A DNA stretch of 7,199 nucleotides from positions 1 through 7,199 of the forward strand of contig CANQMY010000052.1 of assembly GCA_947625075.1 (NCBI GenBank), written 5' to 3'. The stretch comes from an uncultured Clostridia bacterium (GTDB lineage Bacteria > Bacillota > Clostridia > TANB77 > CAG-508). This document shows positions 1 to 6,881 of the stretch, piece by piece; within the stretch, counting starts at the first letter, position 1; each line of letters begins with the position of its first letter. Below the pieces are notes generated by a model. The model did not search any database, had not been told where the DNA came from, and saw nothing but the letters and a program-made list of their open reading frames with translations. Position numbers and translations under genes: made by a program.

Positions 1-2611
1 TCCATTCTGGTTGAGTAGAATAGTATGCTTTTATAACTCCACCTGAAGTTATATTTTTTCTAGCATTTATATAATCTTCCGGATCAGTATAAACTATTGA
101 TGCACCCCTATATGTAGATGGTAAATTTACATTAAAGCTATTACTTCCATTTACCCATTGCCTTGATTGTGTTCTAATTTTTTCTATGAAATCATATTTT
201 GCAGAGTTTGTATTCCATAAATAATATTCTACATCATAAAATATCGTTTTACTTTGATTTAAATCAATATCAAAGAAAAGTGCAACATCTGTCCTTGTAT
301 TTTCTTTTAACTTATTATTATCATTATTAAGAAGCACATATTTATCCTGTGTATAATCATATACTTTAATTTGAGAGTCTCCTAAATATTTATAACCTGT
401 ATTAGGAGTTCTGTTAATATTTAAATTTGTTATATTAGTTCCTATCAATGATGCATAAGTATATGAGTTTCCAACCTCAGTATATGTATTTTTACCAACA
501 TTAGAATCAAAATCATAATCTTGATAAAAATAATGTACAGTATATGATGCCTCTCCTTGGCTTAATGATGTTCTAATTTGTAATTCTTCATTTAAAAATC
601 CATATGTTTTATATGAATTTCCTTTTTCTCTTGCTAATGCTGTAATGTAAGCTCGCCTTATTTCAGGATTTATAGGATTTTTACTTTCACCGCTTAATAT
701 CTTTCCTTTTATAATCTCATCAGTAGTATATATATTGTCATTTAAACTTACTACACATTGATATGAAGGCATTTGCTGTTGTAAATAGTAAAAGTATTCC
801 TTACCATCATCTCCTCGCTCAGAAGGTAAAATACAATTTTTCCTATCATAATCTATATTTCTGTAACCTACTAATTTAGCATCACCTTGCTCATTAATCA
901 TTGAATTATAATCTTCACATCTTGGATTATGATATTCTTCTGATCTACTTGAACTTACATCTGAGTTTTGTACATATATTGAATCTCTTGATATAAAGTC
1001 CTTTACCTTTGTATTTGCTACAATTGAATAACTACTGTAATATTTATAATTTCCTATTGTTAATCCTTGCATAAATGAGACAATTGTAACATTATTAGAT
1101 ATTCTATTCCATTCTTCTTCTGTTAAGATTGGCATTGAATATTCATATGTTCCACCAATATAATTATTAAAATTTCCTATTGTAGAAACTAAACTTGATT
1201 CTATTGAACTAATAATTACATCTATTCTATGTCTATTAAATGACGAGCTTTCTAGCTCTGGATCATTTTCTCCTTTTTCATCTAATTGAAATACTTTTGA
1301 ATTATCATAAGTACTTTTAGTATGACTTGATACATTGTTAGTACTCGTATAATTTGTATGATATGTTTCTGTTTTTATTACATTATTAGGATGTAAGTTT
1401 CCATTTGAATCATAAGGTATGTTTGATGCTATAGCTTTAATATTATTGCCATTTTCGTCTGTAATTTCAGTAGTTCCTAAATCAATAAGTTCTAAGGCAG
1501 GTCTTACAGTTTTGCTAAACATAACTGATTTGTAATAATAATTGTATGCGTTTACATCTCTAAAGCATCCTACTCCTTCTTCACTACTATACATATCACT
1601 ATCTTGTCCAACACCAAGAAAAGATTTTAATTCTTCAAATGTACTTTTGCTTACATAAGTTCTTTTGTCTCCATCTAAGAAGAATATTGGATATCCATCA
1701 TAAGTCATATTAAAACTTAAATTATTTGACCCGTTTCTAACTACTTCTGCATTTACGTGATCAACATCTAAGTAATATTTTACATTATTGTATATTATAT
1801 AATTATAGTATTTTGCTTCCCCGTTTGGTGTACTTAACACATAATTATATTTTGTATTATTATTTTCTATTGTTATCTTAGTATCATATGAAGTTAAATA
1901 TTCTCCTAATTTTTCTGGTTTTATTATTACTTCATTATCTTGTGCTGTATATAATCTTACAATTTTATCATTAAAACTAGCTGGTCCATTTATACCTTGT
2001 GAAACATATATATTGTTATAATTAATATAATAACCTGATTGAGCAATATTAGTCATTATTCCATTACTATCTTTATATGTTCCTGTAACTGTAATATAAT
2101 TATCTAAAGTATAATTTACAATTAAATCATAATTTCCTAGAGGATCTGCATATTCGCAAGAATAATAAATATAAGGTTTTATTCCATATTGTTTATTTCC
2201 TACATTTACTTCTGTGCTATATTTTATACCATCTGATACATCTGCAACATTATTATAAGTTCCATATACATAATACCCGTCATACAATGTATAAAGAAGT
2301 GCAGGAATATACTCTGTTAATTCTTGTTTTCCTGAACCACTTGAATTTAAACTTGATGCCAAACTATTAAAAAATGAATTAATAGATGCATTTATATCTC
2401 TAACTTTAGAATTTGTTGCAGATTCAAAATCATTATTAAGAGTGTTCATTTGATATGCTCTTACTGCATCATAAGTTGAGTCAAGCAAAATAGAATCATA
2501 TTCTGCTTGTTTATTTGCAACATCAATTAAATTACCTGTATATACTGATAAAACTATTGCAATTGGTAGTATTATCACTATAAAAACTACAGCCAAATTT
2601 TGTAATTTCAT
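1..2611 (-). CDS. Large TadE/TadG-like membrane-anchored surface protein, C-terminus beyond window
   Basis: The frame is open without a stop for 870 codons from the ATG at 2611 to the window edge, so the 3' end is missing. AGAGGT (2619-2624) lies 7 bases before the ATG, and a promoter precedes it. Residues about 6-24 form one hydrophobic segment with a proline in the middle (ILPIA). A short stretch with NLIDVANKQAEYDS and TYDAVRAYQ (about 27-54) follows. This hydrophobic anchor followed by a Q/A/D-rich helix is how TadE/TadG-type pseudopilin-like proteins of Flp (Tad) pilus systems begin; that assignment is by resemblance only. The rest is a long, presumably exported region rich in Asn, Tyr, Ser and Thr with about five scattered Cys and no catalytic motif I recognise. 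TadG-like proteins are usually much shorter than this. It lies downstream of spoIIP on the same strand but with its own promoter, so a sporulation role is not implied. An adhesin or pilus-associated role is inference. Confidence 0.8.
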   Translation of the reverse strand, partial: MKLQNLAVVFIVIILPIAIVLSVYTGNLIDVANKQAEYDSILLDSTYDAVRAYQMNTLNNDFESATNSKVRDINASINSFFNSLASSLNSSGSGKQELTEYIPALLYTLYDGYYVYGTYNNVADVSDGIKYSTEVNVGNKQYGIKPYIYYSCEYADPLGNYDLIVNYTLDNYITVTGTYKDSNGIMTNIAQSGYYINYNNIYVSQGINGPASFNDKIVRLYTAQDNEVIIKPEKLGEYLTSYDTKITIENNNTKYNYVLSTPNGEAKYYNYIIYNNVKYYLDVDHVNAEVVRNGSNNLSFNMTYDGYPIFFLDGDKRTYVSKSTFEELKSFLGVGQDSDMYSSEEGVGCFRDVNAYNYYYKSVMFSKTVRPALELIDLGTTEITDENGNNIKAIASNIPYDSNGNLHPNNVIKTETYHTNYTSTNNVSSHTKSTYDNSKVFQLDEKGENDPELESSSFNRHRIDVIISSIESSLVSTIGNFNNYIGGTYEYSMPILTEEEWNRISNNVTIVSFMQGLTIGNYKYYSSYSIVANTKVKDFISRDSIYVQNSDVSSSRSEEYHNPRCEDYNSMINEQGDAKLVGYRNIDYDRKNCILPSERGDDGKEYFYYLQQQMPSYQCVVSLNDNIYTTDEIIKGKILSGESKNPINPEIRRAYITALAREKGNSYKTYGFLNEELQIRTSLSQGEASYTVHYFYQDYDFDSNVGKNTYTEVGNSYTYASLIGTNITNLNINRTPNTGYKYLGDSQIKVYDYTQDKYVLLNNDNNKLKENTRTDVALFFDIDLNQSKTIFYDVEYYLWNTNSAKYDFIEKIRTQSRQWVNGSNSFNVNLPSTYRGASIVYTDPEDYINARKNITSGGVIKAYYSTQPEW

Positions 2612-2644
2612 ATTTTTTACCTCTAGTAATAAAATCTCGATAAT

Positions 2645-2673
2645 ATAATATCAAAACAAAAAGGTATTTTCAA
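2645..2673 (-). promoter_or_regulatory. SigmaA-type extended -10 promoter for the large TadG-like gene
   Basis: On the minus strand a -35 TTGAAA (2668-2673) is separated by exactly 17 bases from a -10 TATTAT (2645-2650). TG stands one base before the -10 (2652-2653), giving an extended -10. Transcription would begin near 2638 and leave a leader of about 27 bases carrying the AGAGGT site. The 95-base gap between spoIIP and this gene holds nothing else convincing. It implies expression in growing cells, independent of spoIIP. Confidence 0.6.
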
Positions 2674-2706
2674 TATGAAATTTTAAATTTTAGATTATTT
2701 TTTATT

Positions 2707-3801
2707 TTAAAATTCATTTATTATTTTTGCTAAATATTTCATTGAATTTATACTTTCTTCTAAGGTATTACCAGTTGCTCCTACTTCAATAATACAACCT
2801 GCTTTTGCTAAATGCTGATTATATTCAGAATCTCTTAAAATTAATGGTTTAAATAGTCCTGGATATAATTCATTTGCTTTTTGCATTACCTTAATAGCAA
2901 ATTTTAAATTTTGAATCCAGTTTTCATTAAGTCCTCCCATAACAAACATTAATTGTGATGCATATTCTTCTCCTATTTTAACTTTTGGAGCATAGCTTGC
3001 ATCTGCTATTGCATCTCTATGTAAATCTATTACAATGTCTGTATCGGGATTGTTTGCTAAACAATTTTGTGCTGTAATTAAAGATCTTGAATATGAACCA
3101 TTATATGCCGGGTGATCATGATATGTTTTATCATGTATTACTTGTATACCATAAGATGAAAGCTGAGCATCTAATTCATCTCCCACTCTTGCAACAGAAT
3201 AATTTAAATCAACTGATCTATAATTTCCAGTTGCTTGATAGTTATATTTTTCAGTTGGAGTATAACTTTCACATGTATGAGTATGATATATGATTACTTT
3301 ACTTTTATTAATTTCAATATCAGGATTTAAAATTTCTTCTGTAAGTTCATGACTTGATATATTGTTTATTTTTATTCCATTAAATTCATTTGTTACTCTT
3401 GGACTAACTCCACTTTCTATTACTTCTGTAACTTTATCATCATTTGCTTGAACTATATTTTCTTGATTTTTCTCATTTTCTGCTATGTTTGCTTCTACTT
3501 CTTCTTGATTATTTTCTTCTACTTTATCTAATTCTTTTATATTCTTTGCAATAACAAGTTCAGGCAAAAAAATAAAATCATCTTTATTTTCAGTTGTTTT
3601 TTTTTCATTTTCTACTATTCCTATTTGTGTTATTGTACTAGATATTGTATCTAATAATGCATTTTTCGATGATTTTTTTTCTACTCTTTCTACTAAATTT
3701 TGATTTGAAACTATTTGTAGAATAATAAAAAGAATTGTTATGGGTATTAATATTCTAATAAAATATTTAATTATATCTCTTATTCTAAAAACTTTTATCA
3801 T
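2707..3801 (-). CDS. spoIIP: Stage II sporulation protein P (SpoIIP), engulfment peptidoglycan hydrolase
   Basis: SpoIIP is a membrane-anchored amidase/endopeptidase that, with SpoIID and SpoIIM, degrades septal peptidoglycan and drives mother-cell engulfment of the forespore. Counting from the ATG at 3801 (364 residues), a transmembrane anchor lies at about 14-31, then a charged, low-complexity Glu/Asn/Lys linker to about 165, then the catalytic domain. Its family motifs are visible: HTHTCESY (173-180, presumed metal-binding His and Glu), an HD with YN downstream (about 223-234), DLHRD (259-263), YPGL (313-316), YNQ (327-329) and IEVG with GNTLEE (338-349). The frame stays open upstream to a TTG at 3912, but that stretch has no ribosome site and reads like translated AT-rich spacer. 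The ATG at 3801 also lacks a strong Shine-Dalgarno (only AAAAGAA about 14 bases away), so the start is less certain than the identity. In many spore formers spoIIP sits beside gpr; here it is divergent from a germination operon. Confidence 0.93.
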   Translation of the reverse strand: MIKVFRIRDIIKYFIRILIPITILFIILQIVSNQNLVERVEKKSSKNALLDTISSTITQIGIVENEKKTTENKDDFIFLPELVIAKNIKELDKVEENNQEEVEANIAENEKNQENIVQANDDKVTEVIESGVSPRVTNEFNGIKINNISSHELTEEILNPDIEINKSKVIIYHTHTCESYTPTEKYNYQATGNYRSVDLNYSVARVGDELDAQLSSYGIQVIHDKTYHDHPAYNGSYSRSLITAQNCLANNPDTDIVIDLHRDAIADASYAPKVKIGEEYASQLMFVMGGLNENWIQNLKFAIKVMQKANELYPGLFKPLILRDSEYNQHLAKAGCIIEVGATGNTLEESINSMKYLAKIINEF

Positions 3802-3979
3802 AACTATAATATATTCTTTTATTAATAATATTATGCTATATTTACATAAATTTTTGATTTCTAATAATATCAATAATTTAATATCAATGTATATTTTTTC
3901 TATTTTTGACAAATTATAAAGTTAAATTATAAGTAAAGGAGATTTTGTATAATTAGCTTTATTATATAAAAAATATATT
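3802..3979. promoter_or_regulatory. Divergent spoIIP/gerA intergenic region
   Basis: This 178-base A/T-dominated spacer must hold the start signals for spoIIP (leftward) and the ger operon (rightward). No promoter is clear. Rightward, TTGACA (3906-3911) and TATAAG (3928-3933) are 16 bases apart, a fair sigmaA match, but transcription from it would start at about 3940, inside the gerA ribosome site. A weaker sigmaG-like pair, TGTATA (3888-3893) and CAAATTA (3910-3916), would keep that site in the leader, and sigmaG is the usual factor for ger operons. Leftward, CATAATAT (3828-3835) resembles a sigmaE/sigmaG-type -10 about 27 bases before the spoIIP ATG, without a good -35. All are tentative in such AT-rich DNA. 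Confidence 0.3.
3935..3979 (+). promoter_or_regulatory. gerA ribosome binding site with an intervening spacer hairpin
   Basis: A strong AAAGGAG (3935-3941) lies 38 bases before the gerA ATG, far too distant for normal initiation. The bases between form a hairpin: 3943-3953 pairs with 3961-3971 (11 pairs, one G-U, the rest A-U) around a 7-base loop (3954-3960). Looping it out leaves 9 unpaired bases between AAAGGAG and ATG, an ideal spacing. No closer Shine-Dalgarno exists, and an in-frame TAA at 3950-3952 rules out a usable upstream start. The hairpin is seen in the sequence; its function is inference. Confidence 0.5.
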
Positions 3980-5674
3980 ATGAACTATTTTAAAAATATA
4001 ATTAAATCTCTATTTGAAGATGAAGTTGATTCTGATAATAGCTTTGTTTTACCTGAAATTACTCAAGGCAATGAAAATAAAATTATGCCTGAAGATTTAT
4101 TAAAAAATAAAAATGTTTATCCAGCTTTAGATGTAAATTTAGAATATATAAATGCTAGATTTAATTCTTTAATTAATTCTGATATTAAAATAAAAGAATT
4201 TTTAATTTATGTCAGAAATAAGCAATATAAAGCTTTCATAATTTTTATTGATGGAATGAGTGATAATGATTCAATTAATGATTTTATTTTAAAACCATTA
4301 ATGATGAGAAATAAATCAAATACTTTTGATGGAGATCAAGTTATATCTGAAGCAGTTGCCAACAATATTTCTGTAAGAAAAGTTAAAAAATTCAATATGA
4401 ATGATTATATTTATGAGTGTTTATTACCTCAAAATGATGTTCAGAGAGTAAATTCATTTGATACTATTGCTGATGATATAGTTTCTGGAAATTGTATACT
4501 ATTTGTTGATACTCTTGATTATGCTTTTGATATATCAACAAAAAAATATGAAACTAGAAGCATATCTGAGCCAAAAAATGAACCAATTATAAGAGGTTCT
4601 CAGGAAGCATTTGTAGAAAATTTAAGGACAAATACTTCTATGCTTAGAAGAAATTTAGCAAATGAAAATTTAGTAATAGAAAATTTAACAATTGGTAAAG
4701 TTGATAAAAATAAATGTGCTGTATGCTATTTAAAAAATATTGCAAATAATGACTTAGTTGCAGAGGTAAAATACAGATTAAATAATATTGATGTTGATTA
4801 TTGTTCTTCTGTTGGAGAATTAGAACAATTTATTAAAGATGATATTACATCAACTCTTCCAGAAGCAGTTTCAACTGAAAGAGTAGACAGAGCCACCTCA
4901 TATCTTTTGCAAGGTAGAGTAGTTATTGTTTATAATGGATGTCCTTATGTTTTAGTAGTACCTATAACAATATTTGATTTCTTAAAATCTCAAGAAGACA
5001 TTAATATAAATCACGTTGCTGCAAATTTATTAAAAATAATACGTGGAATTTCAGTTATACTTACTCTTTTACTTCCAGGTATTTACATTGCAATTACTAC
5101 TTATCATAGTGAATTAATACCGACTGACCTTTTATTTTCTATAGTAGCATCTAGGTCTTCTGTTCCATTTATGATTATTGTTGAAATTCTTGTTATGGAA
5201 ATATCTTTTGAAATAATACGTGAAGCTGGTTTAAGAGTTCCATCAAATTTAGGAAATACTGTTGGAATAGTAGGTACTTTAATTTTAGGGCAAGCTGCTG
5301 TTGAAGCAAATATAGTTTCTCCAATACTAGTCATCATAGTTGCAATTACTGGTATTACATCGTTTTCAGTTTTAGATTTTTCATTTAGTTTCCATTTAAG
5401 AATTGCTAGATTTGTTTATACAATACTTGGTGCACTTTCTGGTTTTTTAGGAATTGCTGTTGGATTATTCATTCACATATCAATTCTATGTTCTTTAAAA
5501 TCTTTCGGAGTACCATACCTTACACCTTATGCTCCAATAAATATAAAAAGTAAAAGCAAATATCTTCTTAAACCTGCATGGAAAAGAGAATATAGAGATG
5601 AATGGCTTGCAACTAAAAGGCCTAAAGCTCAAAGTGAGATTAGTTTAAAGTGGAGAAAAGATAAAAAAATTTAG
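3980..5674 (+). CDS. gerA: GerA-family germinant receptor subunit A
   Basis: The A subunit of a spore inner-membrane germinant receptor combines a large soluble N-terminal domain with a C-terminal membrane domain and acts in germinant sensing. At 564 residues it is somewhat longer than the usual 480-540. Residues 1-345 are soluble. Family landmarks are the RGSQEAFVENLRTN block (205-218), a YLKNIAN stretch near 250 and ERVDRATSYLLQGRV (300-314), ahead of a GCP turn (320-322). The membrane part begins at about 352 and has about five hydrophobic segments to about 503, including LLLPGIYIAITTYH (363-376) and REAGLRVPSNLGNTVGIVG (414-432), the most conserved GerA region. A short basic tail follows. 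The usual RPD and DGxP motifs appear as RVD and NGCP. It is the first gene of an A-B-C operon, with gerB starting 18 bases after its TAG. The symbol marks subunit class; which receptor (gerA, gerK and so on) cannot be told. Confidence 0.95.
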   Translation: MNYFKNIIKSLFEDEVDSDNSFVLPEITQGNENKIMPEDLLKNKNVYPALDVNLEYINARFNSLINSDIKIKEFLIYVRNKQYKAFIIFIDGMSDNDSINDFILKPLMMRNKSNTFDGDQVISEAVANNISVRKVKKFNMNDYIYECLLPQNDVQRVNSFDTIADDIVSGNCILFVDTLDYAFDISTKKYETRSISEPKNEPIIRGSQEAFVENLRTNTSMLRRNLANENLVIENLTIGKVDKNKCAVCYLKNIANNDLVAEVKYRLNNIDVDYCSSVGELEQFIKDDITSTLPEAVSTERVDRATSYLLQGRVVIVYNGCPYVLVVPITIFDFLKSQEDININHVAANLLKIIRGISVILTLLLPGIYIAITTYHSELIPTDLLFSIVASRSSVPFMIIVEILVMEISFEIIREAGLRVPSNLGNTVGIVGTLILGQAAVEANIVSPILVIIVAITGITSFSVLDFSFSFHLRIARFVYTILGALSGFLGIAVGLFIHISILCSLKSFGVPYLTPYAPINIKSKSKYLLKPAWKREYRDEWLATKRPKAQSEISLKWRKDKKI

Positions 5675-5676
5675 TT

Positions 5677-5686
5677 GAAAGGAGAG
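5677..5686 (+). promoter_or_regulatory. Ribosome binding site fixing the gerB TTG start
   Basis: GAAAGGAGAG sits immediately after the gerA TAG and about 8 bases before TTG at 5693. The open frame can be extended to another TTG at 5675, but that would place this Shine-Dalgarno inside the coding sequence, so TTG 5693 is the start. Confidence 0.75.
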
Positions 5687-5692
5687 ATTTTC

Positions 5693-6841
5693 TTGAATTC
5701 AGATAAATTAAATACTATAGAAGCTACTTTTTTAGTAATAATTGTTATACTTGCACACATAATTCTTAATCTTCCAAATACAATACTAAGTTCAGTAGGT
5801 TCTTCTGCAATAATTAATGTAGTATTTATATCTTTTTTAACATTTATATTTTTCTTAATTATAAATAAACTATTTAGTCCATTTCCTGGAAAGGATATTT
5901 TAGATGTTTCAGAATATGTTGGTGGAAAAACATTAAAAATTATAACTAATGTTTTATATACTTTGTCTTTAACATTTATATGTGGAATATTAATTTTAGA
6001 CTTTTCAGAAATGCTTAAATTAATATATTTTCCAGATGCAATAACACCATTTGTTGTTGGTATATTTTTGCTTACTGCTATCATTGTTAATAAAATAGGA
6101 TTTAAAAATGTTGTAAAAGTAAATACTTTAATTGTATTTGTAGTTTTAATTACTGTTGTTATTATATTTGCCGCTTCTTTTAATCATATTGATTATCAAA
6201 GAATATTTCCTATTATGGGAAAAGGAGTAAATGAGACTTTTATTTCTGGAGTACTTAATATATATGCATTTTCAGGCCTTATATATTTATATTTAATAAA
6301 ACCAAATTTAAAAAATGAAAAAGATTATAAAAAAGTTGGAATAACATCTATTATACTTTCTAGTTTGTATTTACTTTTAAGTGTAGCATCACTTCTTTTC
6401 TTATTTCCTTTTCTAACAACTGGAACAGAAACTTTATCAATATATATGAGTACAAGAGCAATAGAGCTTGGAAAGTTTTTTGAAAGAACAGATGCTTTAT
6501 TTATTTTAGTATGGATATTTGCTTTTTTGTCTTATCTTTCTGTTATTATATCTTACCTTACTAAAATAAATAAAAAAGTATGGAATGTAAAACATTCTTC
6601 TCCAATTATATATATAATTGCACTTATGATTTTAATTGTAACTCTTATTCCAACAAATTCGACACAAATAAGGTTTATTGAAGATTATATTTATAAATAT
6701 TTATCTTTATTCCTAGTATTTGTATATAGCTTTTTAATTCTTTTAATTGGATACTTTAAAAAAACAAATTATACTTCAAAAAGAAGAAAATCTAGAAAGC
6801 AATTGCTTAGTTTAAATGAAAAAAACACAAAAAACAGCTAA
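5693..6841 (+). CDS. gerB: GerB-family spore germination permease, receptor subunit B
   Basis: The B subunit is an APC-superfamily-like permease of the spore inner membrane and is thought to carry the germinant-binding pocket. From TTG 5693 it has 382 residues, close to the family's 360-370, with about ten hydrophobic segments from residue 11 to about 354. It ends in a very basic tail (KRRKSRK, about 363-369). Landmarks are the early HIILNLP stretch (about 22-28), a PIMGKG loop (about 173-178) and KFFERTDALF (about 261-270), which matches the FER-D motif typical of GerB proteins. It follows gerA by 18 bases and precedes gerC by 40 bases, so the three are co-transcribed. It ends in a tandem TAA TAA. 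The TTG start is supported by a strong upstream Shine-Dalgarno. Confidence 0.93.
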   Translation: MNSDKLNTIEATFLVIIVILAHIILNLPNTILSSVGSSAIINVVFISFLTFIFFLIINKLFSPFPGKDILDVSEYVGGKTLKIITNVLYTLSLTFICGILILDFSEMLKLIYFPDAITPFVVGIFLLTAIIVNKIGFKNVVKVNTLIVFVVLITVVIIFAASFNHIDYQRIFPIMGKGVNETFISGVLNIYAFSGLIYLYLIKPNLKNEKDYKKVGITSIILSSLYLLLSVASLLFLFPFLTTGTETLSIYMSTRAIELGKFFERTDALFILVWIFAFLSYLSVIISYLTKINKKVWNVKHSSPIIYIIALMILIVTLIPTNSTQIRFIEDYIYKYLSLFLVFVYSFLILLIGYFKKTNYTSKRRKSRKQLLSLNEKNTKNS

Positions 6842-6881
6842 TAATATATTAAAAATTTATTTATAAGGAGGGATAGTTTTA

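Noticed and set aside
2675..2717. Terminator of spoIIP
   Set aside because: Arms 2675-2687 and 2705-2717 are imperfect, almost pure A/T and overlap the stop codon; there is no GC stem.
3087..3293. Plus-strand open frame of 68 codons
   Set aside because: It lies opposite the conserved SpoIIP catalytic domain, has no ribosome site and has His/Tyr/Leu-rich antisense composition.
3802..3912. 37-codon upstream extension of spoIIP to a TTG at 3912
   Set aside because: There is no ribosome site before the TTG, and the added residues look like translated AT-rich spacer; the anchor segment already follows the ATG at 3801. The ATG also lacks a strong site, so this is a judgement.
3906..3933. TTGACA/TATAAG as the gerA operon promoter
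   Set aside because: The boxes are good and 16 bases apart, but the start point near 3940 would remove most of the only ribosome site; kept as a possibility within the intergenic entry.
3945..3956. Leader peptide TTG-TAT-AAT-TAG after AAAGGAG
   Set aside because: Only three residues, with a 3-base spacing that is too short for efficient initiation; the spacer hairpin explains the region better.
5104..5337. Minus-strand open frame of 77 codons
   Set aside because: It is antisense to the most conserved part of gerA and has no initiation signal.
5671..6084. Minus-strand open frame of 137 codons
   Set aside because: It is antisense to gerB, whose membrane segments and family motifs explain the region.
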